Assembly: GCA_002633005.1 (NCBI GenBank)
Contig: NMRA01001157.1
Location: 1,316-46,952 of the forward strand
Origin: Phoronis australis
Taxonomy: Eukaryota; Phoronida; Phoronidae
Reading direction: 5' to 3'
Length of the DNA: 45,637 bases
Positions 1 through 10,089 of this stretch are shown here, one piece after another. Each line of letters starts with the position of its first letter. The first letter of the stretch is position 1. The notes under the pieces were generated by a model. It worked only from the letters and a program-made list of their open reading frames with translations, was not told where the DNA came from and did not search any database. Made by a program: the position numbers and the translations under genes.

Positions 1-1062
1 AGGAACAACAAATTTTTATTTTGGTTAAATGCATGGTAACTATTGGGCACAAAATAAGATTAGCATATTGTATATTTAACTACTGGTAGGTGTTTTAACT
101 GCCATCACCTTCAGTCATACGCATTCTCAGTCTGCAGTCAAACTATTGAACACAAGTTTAACTGTCTGTTCATACATGAGCAGAAGAGCAAAAGTTCGAC
201 TTAAAACGTAATTGAGATTCTAATAATGCTATCACAAATGGCTTTTTGTGGAAAGTGAAATGGCTTTATATTTTAGGTTTGTGAATATTGAGTGACATAA
301 TGTACTTGATGAAAGCCAGAAGCACTGCAGAGGTTACGAGGCAACAAGTTTGAGTTGAAAACACCGGAACAAATGACGTACACATCATCTCAAGGTTGTG
401 TCGAATAAACATGGATGAAAACACTAGCGATCATCCCATATGAACCCTATGGAACACCTCCGATTGCTGTAATGCAGATTAGTCTGTTGTAGAATGTGTT
501 TGAAACGTCCACTAGTATGGTAATAACTGGATATAACCTCTGTAGTTGTTCTTTTCAACACCATGGTAATACTGTTTATTCAATGCTAATAAACACCCCG
601 TTGGGTACATTTCAACGCTCTGTGTTGCTGCTGTTAGTTTAGTCAAGTAAATAATATCGTTGTTGCAAGTATTATAGATTTTGTCGTGCGTTAAGAATAA
701 AACATGTCGGTATATTGTAATTAAAGCTTGGCATGCATTCAAGTTGTTCTCTCAAGACAAAATTTTGATTGTAATACAAGTATTATTACTAATTGCCACT
801 ATAGACTCTTTTATAGTTTCTGTTATTCATTGTCATTTGATTTCTAGTCATTATACATCAGATTGAAAATTTTCATGTTAAATCCAGTGTGCAGCTGATT
901 GTGTATTTTCTTGCTTTAACAGGCGGGCATGCAATAAAAATTATGTATTTGTCAGCTGGCATTTCTACATTAAATTATTCATGCCACAATTCAAGTATGT
1001 TGTAGTCTTGCATCCAATATTTTTTCTGGTGGTTCACAGAAACTTCTATATAACCCCATGAA
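1..1062. other. No gene seen
   Basis: AT-rich sequence. The short open frames here (for example 512-742 and 681-866) have no recognisable domain, and none shows a convincing start or splice context. Confidence 0.5.
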
Positions 1063-1435
1063 GATGTTTGCAGCAAGCTTGCAGCAATGTGTGTGCCTGT
1101 GTTGCAGGAACTGTTCCATATAAGGACATAGAGATGTTTGTGGCAAGCTTGCAGCAATGTGTGCGGCTGGGTTGCAGGAACTGTTCCATATAAGGACATA
1201 GAGATGTTTGCTGCAAGCTTGCGGCAAACTTCATTTGCATGGTAAAAGTTTGTTGCATGTTTGCGGCAAGCATGTCTCAAGCTTGCGGCAATGTTTGTGG
1301 CTGGGTTGCAGGAAATTTGCATCCACTCTTTGGTCAGAGTTGATTCTACGTGTTTGCGGCTGGTTTGCAGAAACTTTTGCAGCAAGCTTGCCACAACTTT
1401 GCGGCAAGCTTGCGGCAAGTGTTTGCAGGAAGGCT
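1063..1435. repeat. 70-bp tandem repeat grading into a GCGGCAAGCTTGC-rich satellite
   Basis: The word gatgtttg recurs at 1063, 1133 and 1203, which sets a 70-bp period. Two complete units (1063-1132 and 1133-1202) are nearly identical and each carries ctgttccatataaggacata. A third unit begins at 1203 and then decays into a looser array of the short motif ttgcggcaagc, ttgcagcaagc or aagcttgcggcaa up to about 1435. The unit has no stop in several frames, so long overlapping open frames arise on both strands; I do not treat these as genes. Confidence 0.9.
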
Positions 1436-2169
1436 TTTTTGGTATGGGATATCAAGAAGTCAAAGAGATACTAAAAAACTGCAGTGAGTTTGCACGTGCT
1501 TTAGTCGTCTGCACTAATTCATCGAAACGACTTGGCGCCGTCATCAGACTTCATGTTGTGGATAAATTTTGTTGTGAATGGAGCTGTGTTTCAGCAGCAT
1601 GTGTCAAAACATTCAAGCTGAAATTTGGCTACAAGGTGCCCGCGGCCATTACTTGGTTAGTCAGTTTTCCGCAGTGTGGCGTATAGGGAAACTCACAATG
1701 TCCGACATTAAGGTTCTTCGAAGGTTTGCTAATTGTGTTTTTTAAAGATCAGTCAGAACATAAAGGTGGCTTTCGGTGACAAGATATAGTAACACAACAA
1801 TTCCGTGAAGATAAGCCTTTATTTCAGCAAAGAATTTACAACAGTCCGTAGTATTTTCAATTAAATATAATGCAAAATGTGCCAAAACATCCGATAATTA
1901 GGTCACTTGACTGTACGTGATGGTTTCGCTACTTGGCGATTGGATATTTTCTATGTCACCCAAGGAAACTGGAAAACTCAAAGGGTCTACTTTCTGTTTT
2001 CAGAGATCCCATTAAAAATGAGAACGAAAGCTGCGTGACCGCCGGCTTCTAACTCCATAGACCAAAACAGTTCCCCCGCTGCAGATGCTGCCCCCATTGC
2101 CCAGATATACGAATGTAAAAACAAATTTGATAGTGTATTTAATACTTTCCTTAAACGTCATGATTTCAG
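1436..2169. other. No gene seen; possible 5' UTR or intron
   Basis: No recognisable coding signal. The 3' end (about 2135-2169) is pyrimidine-rich and finishes in gatttcag, a good splice acceptor for the exon that follows. The stretch may therefore be the end of a 5' UTR intron. Confidence 0.4.
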
Positions 2170-2306
2170 AAAAATGACATTGAAAAGATGGCTTTCACTC
2201 TCTTTTGTTTCCCGACTACGTCAAGTGCTTGGCATAATACTCCTGGTAGGAATATTATTCTTCGGCTACGCTGTAGTTTACCAACAACCGACGTGCCCAC
2301 CAACAG
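2170..2306 (+). CDS. Candidate first coding exon, type II (signal-anchor) membrane protein
   Basis: An acceptor (gatttcag, ending at 2169) is followed by ATG at 2174 and an open frame of 44 codons plus one base. It ends at a textbook donor, ACAG|GTGAGT, at 2306/2307; read past the donor, the frame stops within six codons. The protein starts MTLKRWLSLSFVSRLRQ, a short basic segment. Next comes a hydrophobic segment of about 18 residues (GIILLVGILFFGYAVVY) and then QQPTCPPTG. This short basic tail, single membrane span and Pro/Cys stem is the N-terminus typical of Golgi type II enzymes such as glycosyltransferases and sulfotransferases, but no catalytic exon is visible, so the product is unnamed. 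Splice phase is 1. The rest of the gene must lie downstream, in this window or beyond it. The call rests on signals alone. Confidence 0.5.
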
Positions 2307-3069
2307 GTGAGTTTCATTTGCAATAAGCTTTCAGAGGTCCCAGCTTTGACGGTGTCATTAGCTTTCAGCAAGGAGTTTACCACACTCCTTGCTTTCAGTG
2401 TGATGCTAGACTGAAGACTTGACTGAACGTACAGAAGTCTGTTTAAACAAAACCTCGCTTCAACCTGTGCTGCAAAGGTTTGACTTGTAATGAGCATGCA
2501 CTGGAGTTTCCTTCAGCAGCTGTCTCACCCGTTGACTTATTCAACAACCTGTTACGACTTGCTGTTTATAGCCGACTCGATCACTATAGACTCTGTATAT
2601 ATCTGCTTTGTTACTGTTGATTGTATTATTGATGATTCTGTAATTGACTCTGACTAAGTCGTGCTCGAGTATTTATGACCTGTAGCAATGTTCTGGAACA
2701 CTTCACAATTCAAGCAAATTCTAGAAATTTCAAGAATGTACCCATTCATTCTAAAAACATACTACGCTCTAGAACTTTGCACACCATGGTTCTCACGGAT
2801 TCTGAGTAACCACTATGGTAGAACTTACTAGAACTTTCTCCAGCATTATGTTGCAAACAAACCACAAAATCACTGGCGTAACCTTATAAATCATGATGTC
2901 AAGCAAGAGCTAACGGCCAGTAAGCACATACAGCAGCCAAATAAAACCTATAGATCCATGAACCACTGTCCGTCTACTACTGACAACACATCCCTACCAG
3001 AGAGAAAAATATTCTATAATTTTCTATTTAATAATTATTTCTGACATATACACTTAGTTCTACCATACA
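2307..3069. other. Probable intron; nothing else recognised
   Basis: AT-rich non-coding sequence after the GTGAGT donor at 2307. Around 2690-2850 the words tctagaa and ctagaactt recur several times, suggesting an old simple repeat. The minus-strand frame at 2255-2497 overlaps the exon and has no recognisable domain. Confidence 0.4.
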
Positions 3070-3073
3070 TTAA

Positions 3074-3220
3074 AGGCGAAGGCAACCCTTTTCCATGTCA
3101 TTTTGAGCTAAAATAGGGTTGGTTGGTTATCCTAGACATATTTTCCACTTAATTACAGCTTTTCGTAATTTTATTAATTACGCGTCCGCTACTCCGGAAG
3201 TGACGTTTTAGGAGGCAAGC
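3074..3220 (+). repeat. Left terminal inverted repeat of the THAP-bearing element
   Basis: Pairs with 4786-4932. Both arms are 147 bp and end at ggaggcaagc. Weaker similarity continues inward to about 3240 (shared cgccactt and tttt). The high arm identity implies a fairly recent insertion, or arms kept alike by conversion. Confidence 0.92.
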
Positions 3221-3338
3221 ATTTTGCGCCACTTTCTTTTCATACAGTCTGACTGTGAAAGCTGCCGAGTCAGTCATTGTTCTACCTCGGTTGTGTTAAG
3301 TTCCGTCGTCGTTTGCTTTCATTTACTAGTCAGTCAAC

Positions 3339-4032
3339 ATGCCACACTGTTGCTGCGTACCAGGATTTACTAATTATCGGCTAATGCGCGCTTTGGGAGT
3401 ACCTTTGCATCGCTTTCCGATGGATGACACACTTCGCCGCACTTGGCTCGTTCGTGTGAAGAACACAGCGTTACCCGTCCACGCAACGTACAAAGCAGTG
3501 GAGAATTACCGTGTGTGTGGCAAGCACTTTCTGCCGTCCGAATCGGCTCACGCGCGCTTTGGGAGTACCTTTGCACCGCTTTCCGATGGATGACACACTT
3601 CGCCGTACTTTGCTCGTTCGTGTGAAGAACACAGCGTTACCCGTCCACGCAACGTACAAAGCAGTGGAGAATTACCGTGTGTGTGGCAAGCACTTTCTGC
3701 CCTCCGGTTACGAAAGGTATTTGTACGCTGAACTGATGAAGGTCCCTGCGAAACAACGCCTGAGGAAGGACGCCATTCCGTCTGTGTTGATTCCCGGCAG
3801 TGCCCCGTCGCCACCCCCGAGAAGTGCGATTTTGAGGCGAGAAGCTTTGCGAGCTGTGGCCAGTACAGTGACTGGAGCCACTGGAGACAATTCATCTACT
3901 GTCACCCGTGCCTCCGAACGTTCCCCAGAGCGTGCAATTCCTGGAACCAGTAGTGATTCGCCCTGTGCTGTTTTCTCCAGCCCAGAGCCTCTAAGCATCC
4001 CTGCAGCGATATTGAGTAGTGGGAGTACGTGA
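3339..4032 (+). pseudogene. THAP-domain protein fragment, frame broken by a 166-bp tandem duplication
   Basis: ATG at 3339 opens MPHCCCVPGFTNYR, the start of a THAP zinc finger (C2CH, DNA binding). It continues through the domain core to CGKHF, the C-x2-H pair. The segment 3386-3551 is repeated in tandem as 3552-3717. Because 166 is not a multiple of 3, the reading frame shifts: the first frame stops at 3593, and the second copy is read in another frame (3511-4032) through the post-domain LRKDAIPSV motif and a Pro/Ser-rich linker. The position where THAP domains carry the second zinc Cys (after CVPG) is Phe, so even the first copy probably cannot fold normally. The second copy also has Leu where the first has the core Trp. 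The gene lies wholly inside the TTAA-flanked element and is presumably the N-terminal part of its former transposase. Confidence 0.8.
3386..3717 (+). repeat. 166-bp tandem duplication inside the THAP gene
   Basis: The word gcgcgctttgggagtacctt starts at 3386 and again at 3552. The copies differ at only a few positions (for example cgcacttgg versus cgtactttg). Copy 1 ends in tcggctcac just before copy 2 begins. Confidence 0.93.
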
Positions 4033-4785
4033 TTACAGGACCAGTTCGACACCCAGTGGAGAGGACAGTTTGTCGTTCAGTGAACAGATCGGTGAGCCAA
4101 ACTTTGATAAGTTTATTGTGGACTTGTCTATTTAGAAGGTGCTAGGTGTGTGGCGAGGGAGTCACACGACACGATGTAAGCAGTTTGGGTGCTTAGGTCA
4201 CCATCTAGTGGGAGTGTGTCGCGGGAGACTCTGGCAACTGAGTGCGGGACAGTTGTTCCTCTATTCGTGATATGCCGGAGGTCCACTTCAGTAACCATGT
4301 CCAGTAGTGGCTTGGCCTCGTCGAACTCTGAACAGCACAAGCATTCCATTGAGGTAGGCATAACAACGCACACAGTGCACTTGCACCAAGATGTGTCACC
4401 ACGTCTGTCCTCAGTAGCCGCCTCGTTTCTCTCAACAGCTGCCTATGCCTGTGCGTACTCTGCTTCGTTACACTCGGGCTCAAACATGTACCCACCCACT
4501 GAATGTCCGTGAAAAAATTCCTCGTCACCACTGCTGTGAACAAGGTCTCCGTCACTCACACTACTGTCACTGTGATACGGGTCACCGATTCCAGCCATTT
4601 ACAGCTTACAACACACTAAACATTCCCTAAATCCAACGTAGTTGAGTTCTCTACTAACCTATCTTGCCGCAGAATACTCGCCGATGAAAAGTGGTGGCGA
4701 CAATTGTTGAAAAACAGCACAAAACGAAAGTAGAATAGAACCGATTCGCACGGTAAAGTCAACGCAAAACCAAGTGGCGGGAAAC

Positions 4786-4932
4786 GCTTGCCTCCTAAAA
4801 CGTCACTTCCGCAGTAGCGGACGAGTAATTAATAAAATTACGAAAAGCTGTAATTAAGTGGAAAATATGTCTAGGATAACCAGCCAACCTTATTTTAGCT
4901 CAAAATGACACGGAAAAAGGTTGCCTTCGCCT
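4786..4932 (-). repeat. Right terminal inverted repeat of the THAP-bearing element
   Basis: Reverse-complement partner of 3074-3220. Its outer end reads ggttgccttcgcct immediately before the TTAA at 4933-4936. Confidence 0.92.
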
Positions 4933-4994
4933 TTAATCAGTGTGATGCATAATTCGCCGAAAAACTTTCGACGTCCGAAGTGCCTATGCGATGG

Positions 4995-5029
4995 CCACCG
5001 TCTCTACTGCGGCCAGTCGAGACGGTGGC
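4995..5029. other. Perfect-stem hairpin
   Basis: GCCACCGTCTC and GAGACGGTGGC flank a loop of about 13 bases in the roughly 190-bp gap between two TTAA-flanked elements. Its role is unknown; it may be a remnant of another insertion. Confidence 0.6.
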
Positions 5030-5255
5030 GCTGCCTAACACATGACCTGATGCGGGACAACCCAAACAATTGTTTACGTTTGAATTTGAGCCCAACATGA
5101 AAAAATGTGGCGATCGTCTACAGTACATTTAAAGGAGCATGCCACCCAAAAAACAACCTAATTTGTATCAATTTAGATGGAGTAGTTCTACTCCATAACG
5201 ACACGTACGGTTGCGTTACCTGACACCTGACGGCAGACGGAGGTGTTGAAATTAT

Positions 5256-5271
5256 CCGATGACGTCATCGG
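5256..5271. promoter_or_regulatory. 16-bp palindrome containing a CRE (TGACGTCA)
   Basis: CCGATGACGTCATCGG is perfectly palindromic and contains the CREB/ATF consensus. It lies inside a TTAA-flanked element with no recognised gene next to it, so a regulatory role is only possible. Confidence 0.4.
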
Positions 5272-6450
5272 TTTCACACGCAGTCTGTTCAGCAGTTCAC
5301 AACACGGGTTACTGGTGTCAGCTTATCGCTTGAAGTCATCGTTTAACACTAATAAATCATCAAACTTCGATGTAAAACCCTTAAAAATACACCGAGTTCT
5401 TTTAAAAACGTGTTGTTTATTTCGCTCTTACGGATTTATTGCTATTTGGACACACCGTAGCCTACAAAGTTCGGCAGGCCAATAAGGTCCGTAACCGGAG
5501 TTTGGGGTCTGTTCGGAGATAATTTCGAAGTATTTTCCGCAAGATACAGACAGGAGAACCTAGATCTGGGTTGTTTAGACTAATGATTTTTTGAGTTCTA
5601 AACACAAAACGCTTGTAATCCTGGTTAGTGGCTCGGAGCCCGATCAAGCCCGTCGCGGCCGGCCGGATTGACTTCATTGTTATTCCGGCCAGTGGCTCGG
5701 AAACTGATCAGGCATTACGAACATCAACCAGCCAAAGTTCAGTGGAAACTAAACTTCGAGTCAAGAAAATACTATACTAGTGAGCCAAAGTAATGTGCAC
5801 GTAATTATGTTGGTGAATTAGCCACGAAACGGCAAATCTACTTACTCGTCGGGGGCCGCAAATTCACTCGGGTTCCGCTTTGGCCACAGCACCGCCTGGG
5901 CAGAAGTTGTACATTGACAATCATTATTTGAGTAATGTAAACGTAACTAAAGATTCCCCTAGCCGCGGGATGGAAATCGAGTTGTTTCACAACAGTTTCT
6001 GCCAGCAAACACTAAATTAGCATGATCTCACACGGCCTTGGTGTCCCGTCAACTGAATTAATTTTATTGCACCTAAAGCCGGTAACGCAGTGATTTATTC
6101 ATTGCTGGCTACTCAAATTATTTGCACTGACAAACACTCCAAAGGCATTACAAATTGCATCTAATGAGACAGACTTTGTTTCAGTTGGTTAGGGTGAGAA
6201 GGCATTTTGAAACAGAACGCTCAGTACTAAACGCCAACACGGCAACTCGCAATCCCGACTTAGGACGAGCTAGAGATCATCAGTCCCGACTTTGCAGGTG
6301 GATCGTTAAGTTTCACAGGCTATCAATTCGAACAGGAATACAGTGATAAAGAAATACTAGAGAGGCGCCGTGAACAAGCTCAGACAACGGAATGTATGAA
6401 GTTATTTGGTAAGCCGGCCGGCATTCGTCACTGAGGCAATGTCGACGTCT

Positions 6451-6606
6451 GCAGGCCACAGACACGGAGATGTTTCACGGCCTCATACTTGCTATTTACA
6501 GTGTACATTTCATTCTTCACTACCATGAGCCACTTCTTAAGCATTTTGGACTCTCGAGGAAGTAAAAAAAACGATATACCCGCTTTCTTCGCAGCTGTTT
6601 AGTTCG
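6451..6606 (+). repeat. Dispersed repeat, copy 1 (pairs with 9379-9530)
   Basis: Shares with 9379-9530, in the same orientation, gcaggccac, acacggaga-gtttcacggc, catactt, the ctctcgagga block, acgatat and tcctcgcagct/ttcgcagct. Divergence is considerable. Not coding. Confidence 0.7.
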
Positions 6607-6811
6607 GTCAAGCGAGAACGATGTGCCGCAACATAGCGGAATTCACTCTGCATATGAACCACTGACGTCGCTAGCGTTGTTTCTCACCTTCCTCACAGGT
6701 TAATGCGACACCTCTTGGCAAGGTAATTTCGACCGCATGCGAGGCGATGTGAATATAGACCGATTAAGACGGCAAAAAGACTAAGTTAAATCGGGTTGCA
6801 TTCTCCTTTAA

Positions 6812-7770
6812 GGCCGTAATATTCCACACCAGAACTGATCCCACACCCGACCTCGCGTAACAAACATCGACTCGTAAATGAATTAAATGAGAAACACGAA
6901 TCTTTCCAGCAGTTGAATCATTGGGATAGTTCGAAGGCAAAACCCCGGTGTGACAGTGCCCGAGCCACTTTTCGTTTTTGCAAAAATGGATAAAAAGTAG
7001 ACATATGTGTCTTATACTGCACTAAACTGGGATAAAGGTTGGGATTTTGGCCACTTATCTCCAATATTAAATTACTTTTAACAGGAGAATAAATGAGGAC
7101 CTCGTCAGTCCAGTCGTCGTGGTTTCAAAATTTGTGAATGGAAGCTACAGCTACATGTGTATACACCGGGTACTCGTACATCTACGCGACGGCGAATGGG
7201 TGCGCGTGAAATGCCGAAACCGCGAGCTCGCTTCACTCGATTCGGAAAGTTATTCAGCGTTTACATCACTTCTTTGATTTCTCTCGCTGCCGAATTTTGA
7301 ACACGCAGTACTAATAAGCGTAAACGGTAAACCCAGGCGGCGGATGAATAACCCCGAATAGTATACATGTACATGTATATCTTTAAGCAAGAAGTGCGTT
7401 CGCTGGATCAAGATCGACGTACTGAAGCCACGACTCGCGAAGAACAGCTTCGTATTTAATTTAAACTTTTCTTATCTAGTAAAATTTTGCTTTTCATGGA
7501 CAAAAATGGGAAACCCACATAAATATATGTGTTTCCACGTAAGGTGGGCACATCTGTCAGTAAAGGTTGATCAGTCAAGTCTCCGTTTGTAAATGGGTAC
7601 ACCAAAGACGGGATGGGTCTATATATATATGTATATGTATATGTATATGTATACATCATTGAATAATAAGCTGTTATTGGCTATAGTTAGTTTGTTCAAC
7701 AGACTTTCATAGTGTCTACAACGCGCTCACACGGCCTCAGTTGGTGCTCAGTCAATTAGTTTATTGCATC
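6812..7770. other. No gene seen
   Basis: Non-coding by eye. Contains overlapping TACATGTA palindromes at 7364-7377 and a TATATG microsatellite near 7619-7654. The segment 7727-7777 resembles 6026-6080 (both contain tcacacggcct and attgcaYctaaag), so parts of this region are old copies of the same repeat family. Confidence 0.4.
7619..7654. repeat. TATATG/TATA microsatellite
   Basis: Simple TA and TATATG repeats. The open frame read through it as repeated Tyr-Thr is an artefact. Confidence 0.9.
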
Positions 7771-8113
7771 TAAAGTGCCGTTTACACTTACAAAGTTGAC
7801 ACGGATCAGCTGACACGGAACAAGTTGTTCCAGTGTGTTAACGGACTGACACGGCGCAAATTGACACCGCGGTGACAAATGTTTGCCACCCGTTTGTGAG
7901 GTAGAGTAATTTGCGCCCGAACATCTTGCGCCGTGTCCGAAACTGGAGTAAGGCGGGAAGGATCATCTGTACTGCGCTTGTGCAACGACCTACGTACGGG
8001 TTCTTTGTCTCTGCAACTCTTGTCATTTGTAAACCTGCGCATGTGCGATCCAGTCTTTCCAGCCTTCCGTCTTGCCACGGTTAGTGAGTTGTGTGTGGAA
8101 ACGGCCGCTTGAC
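7771..8113. mobile_element. MITE-like element candidate
   Basis: Begins with tgccgtttacacttac and ends with gtgtggaaacggccgctt, an imperfect inverted pair (GCCGTTTaCAC versus GCCGTTTCCACAC). The interior is GC-rich compared with its surroundings and repeats the word gacacgg. The left boundary coincides with the point where similarity to 6026-6080 stops. No target-site duplication was identified, so the call is tentative. Confidence 0.35.
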
Positions 8114-9378
8114 ACGGGACTTAGGTCATTTTTTCTCTGCCTGTTAAGTTAATTTAGGTACACAGCAACTGAAACAAATGCATAGATCACGTCATTTTAA
8201 ATCTCCATATCGCTCCGTTATGACCACTTCGACTTGGACCAATTTTTGTTCCTTCAAACACACCATCATGGTATATTTTTAAAAATCGTTAACGAAAACG
8301 CGTACCAAGATTTTAAGGTTCATGCCATCCCCCTCGAGTTGTAGCATTAAAATATAGTTAGCAATTTTGACATGAAGATGACGGTGATATTTAAAAGTTC
8401 CATGACGAGAATTCCATCAATTCAAGTTTTGCCTAATTCAGTTTTCAGTCATTTTCATACCGTGTATGGTCACTGGCAAAATATGATACTATCAAGATTT
8501 TAGTATAGATGTTTCCAAACTGGGTTTTTGCTATAACAGTTATAGGAATCTCATTATGAGCGTGCAAGGGAAAACGAACATATTTGCGACGTGTCGTTTA
8601 TTCCAAGTTATTGATCTTAAACATCAGAAAATATTTGTTTTCTCTTTCTCGCTTATAATGATTTTCAAGGGTTTCCGTTATTCAGTTTCGGCAAGGTCGT
8701 CGCTTTCTAGCAAACCGACCGATTGGATGATCAACTGCGCACTTATTTGCTCTCCGTTTTAACGTTGATCATCGTGAATACACCTCTAAAAATCGCTCAT
8801 CGTCTTTGCGCAAAGTGCATTGAGATTTAAGTCTCCCAAAATAAGTTGACGATCAGATAGTGTTTAAAAGTCTAATTCTCAATTTCTCCAGTTAGTGCAC
8901 TAATGAAATAAACGAAAGTAGTTCTGCTTGTCGCGTCAGCTGTTGGTATCATTATCTCAATTTATGACCCACAGCGCGTGACTGGACAAAGCCTTTTCAA
9001 ATTAGTGAAGATTAGGCGGTGGAGCGTGAGACCCCTGAGGTCCCATTCGAGTCCTCACGACAATTTCACGTTATGCGCAAGTGAAACGCCTTCTTGGAGA
9101 AGCTTAGGTGTGTCTCACGGACCATCCTGATTTTCAACGCAGTATCTTAACAGAGGTACGCTCACGACGTTTTTTATGGCTGAGAAAAAGAACTGGCGAA
9201 AACATCTTAGACCCAGAGGACCAAATAGAAGCCTCACGAACGAGTCAGTCCTCAAACAGGTTTTATAAAATTTTAGGTTCTCACGCCTTGAATTAATGGT
9301 AATTGTTTATATATTCATGGTCAACTACACTGAATTCTCCATAATCAAAAACTGATCAACAACCGATCCGACGAAATG
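8114..9378. other. No gene seen
   Basis: Short open frames (8556-8762, 9108-9296) have no recognisable domain. Around 9026-9290 the word tcacg recurs many times (gtcctcacga, gtctcacgga, cgctcacgac, gcctcacgaa, ttctcacgcc), a loose repeat. Confidence 0.4.
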
Positions 9379-9530
9379 CAGGCCACTGCCCGACACGGAG
9401 AAGTTTCACGGCTTCATACTTGGTATTGACGGCGTATTTTTCATTCTTTACTACGGCGAGCCACTTTCGAAGTATAACGGGCTCTCGAGGAAATCGAAAA
9501 ACGATATTCTCGCTTTCCTCGCAGCTTCAT
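9379..9530 (+). repeat. Dispersed repeat, copy 2 (pairs with 6451-6606)
   Basis: Diverged direct copy of 6451-6606; see that entry. It lies immediately left of the minisatellite region. Confidence 0.7.
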
Positions 9531-9801
9531 ATTTCGTCGCGAAAAATAGTTTACTAAGAACAGCTGTTGCGCATTCCCAGAAAGACAAAAACGAGCGCAC
9601 GAGAAGTTTTTTAGTTGCTCTATTCGACTAGAGCGTTTGCTTGTAAGACGAATCGTCTGGAAAATCACCTCGAGTAGCGTGTGTGTGTGGGGGGGGGGGA
9701 GTTGTCGCCAATTTTGGTGTGTGTTAAGGTGCAGTCGACAACCTGGAAGTTTGTGCGGTGCGTGTATTTTTACGCTTGTTGAGTTACATCTTGCGGCCGC
9801 G

Positions 9802-10089
9802 CACACAACAGAGCTTGGCCCAGCCGTGCAGTGCACACAACAGAGCCTGGCTGAGCCGTGCAGTCCACACAGCAGAGCCTGGCCCAGCCGTGCAGTGCAG
9901 ACAACAGAGCCTGGCTCAGCCGTGCGGTGCACACAACAGAGCCTGGCCCAGCCGTGCAGTGCACACAACAGAGCCTGGCCCAGCCGTGCAGTGCACACAA
10001 CAGAGCCTGGCTCAGCCGTGCGGTGCACACAACAGAGCCTGGCCCAGCCGTGCAGTGCACACAACAGAGCCTGGCCCAGCCGTGCAGTC
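9802..10089. repeat. 32-bp minisatellite, nine copies, with a 96-bp higher-order pattern
   Basis: Unit consensus CACACAACAGAGCCTGGCCC followed by AGCCGTGCAGTG. Copies start at 9802, 9834, 9866, 9898, 9930, 9962, 9994, 10026 and 10058. Copies 4-6 and 7-9 form two near-identical triplets: the first member has GGCTCAG...GCGGTG and the other two have GGCCCAG...GCAGTG. The unit has no stop codon in at least five frames, and 32 is not a multiple of 3, so every long open frame over it repeats with a 32-residue period. These frames are artefacts of the repeat. Confidence 0.95.

Larger units (their letters stand above)
3070..4936 (+). mobile_element. TTAA-flanked DNA transposon with long TIRs, Kolobok-like, carrying a THAP gene
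   Basis: The element runs 3074-4932 (1859 bp) and is bounded by TTAA at 3070-3073 and 4933-4936, an apparent target-site duplication. Its ends are inverted copies starting AGGCGAAGGCAACC. The arms match over about 147 bp with roughly six differences. TTAA targets are known for piggyBac and Kolobok elements, and THAP domains are known in Kolobok and P-type transposases, so Kolobok is the best fit. No DDE catalytic domain is visible in the interior, so the copy is non-autonomous. The 3' half (about 4040-4780) is open in short frames but encodes nothing I recognise. Confidence 0.85.
5129..6811. mobile_element. Second TTAA-flanked element, non-autonomous, with ends related to the THAP-bearing element
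   Basis: TTAA at 5129-5132 and 6808-6811 bracket 1675 bp. The left end reads AGGAGCATGCCACCC and the right end, reverse-complemented, AGGAGAATGCAACCC (13 of 15 alike). The right end also matches the end of the 3074-4932 element (AGGCGAAGGCAACCC) at 13 of 15 positions, so both probably respond to related transposases. Only about 15 bp of terminal repeat is evident here. The interior has a perfect palindrome with a CRE core (5256-5271), GGCCGG-rich stretches near 5650 and 6415, and no recognisable coding region. Confidence 0.6.

Noticed and set aside
975-1686. Overlapping Cys/His/Ala-rich open frames
   Set aside because: They read across a tandem repeat on both strands and have no domain; they are products of the 70-bp unit.
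9000-9060. tRNA-like B box (cccattcgagtcc)
   Set aside because: No matching acceptor stem, A box or anticodon arm could be folded around it.
9802-10089. CRISPR-like array
   Set aside because: Units are contiguous with no spacers, and the context is eukaryotic; it is a minisatellite.
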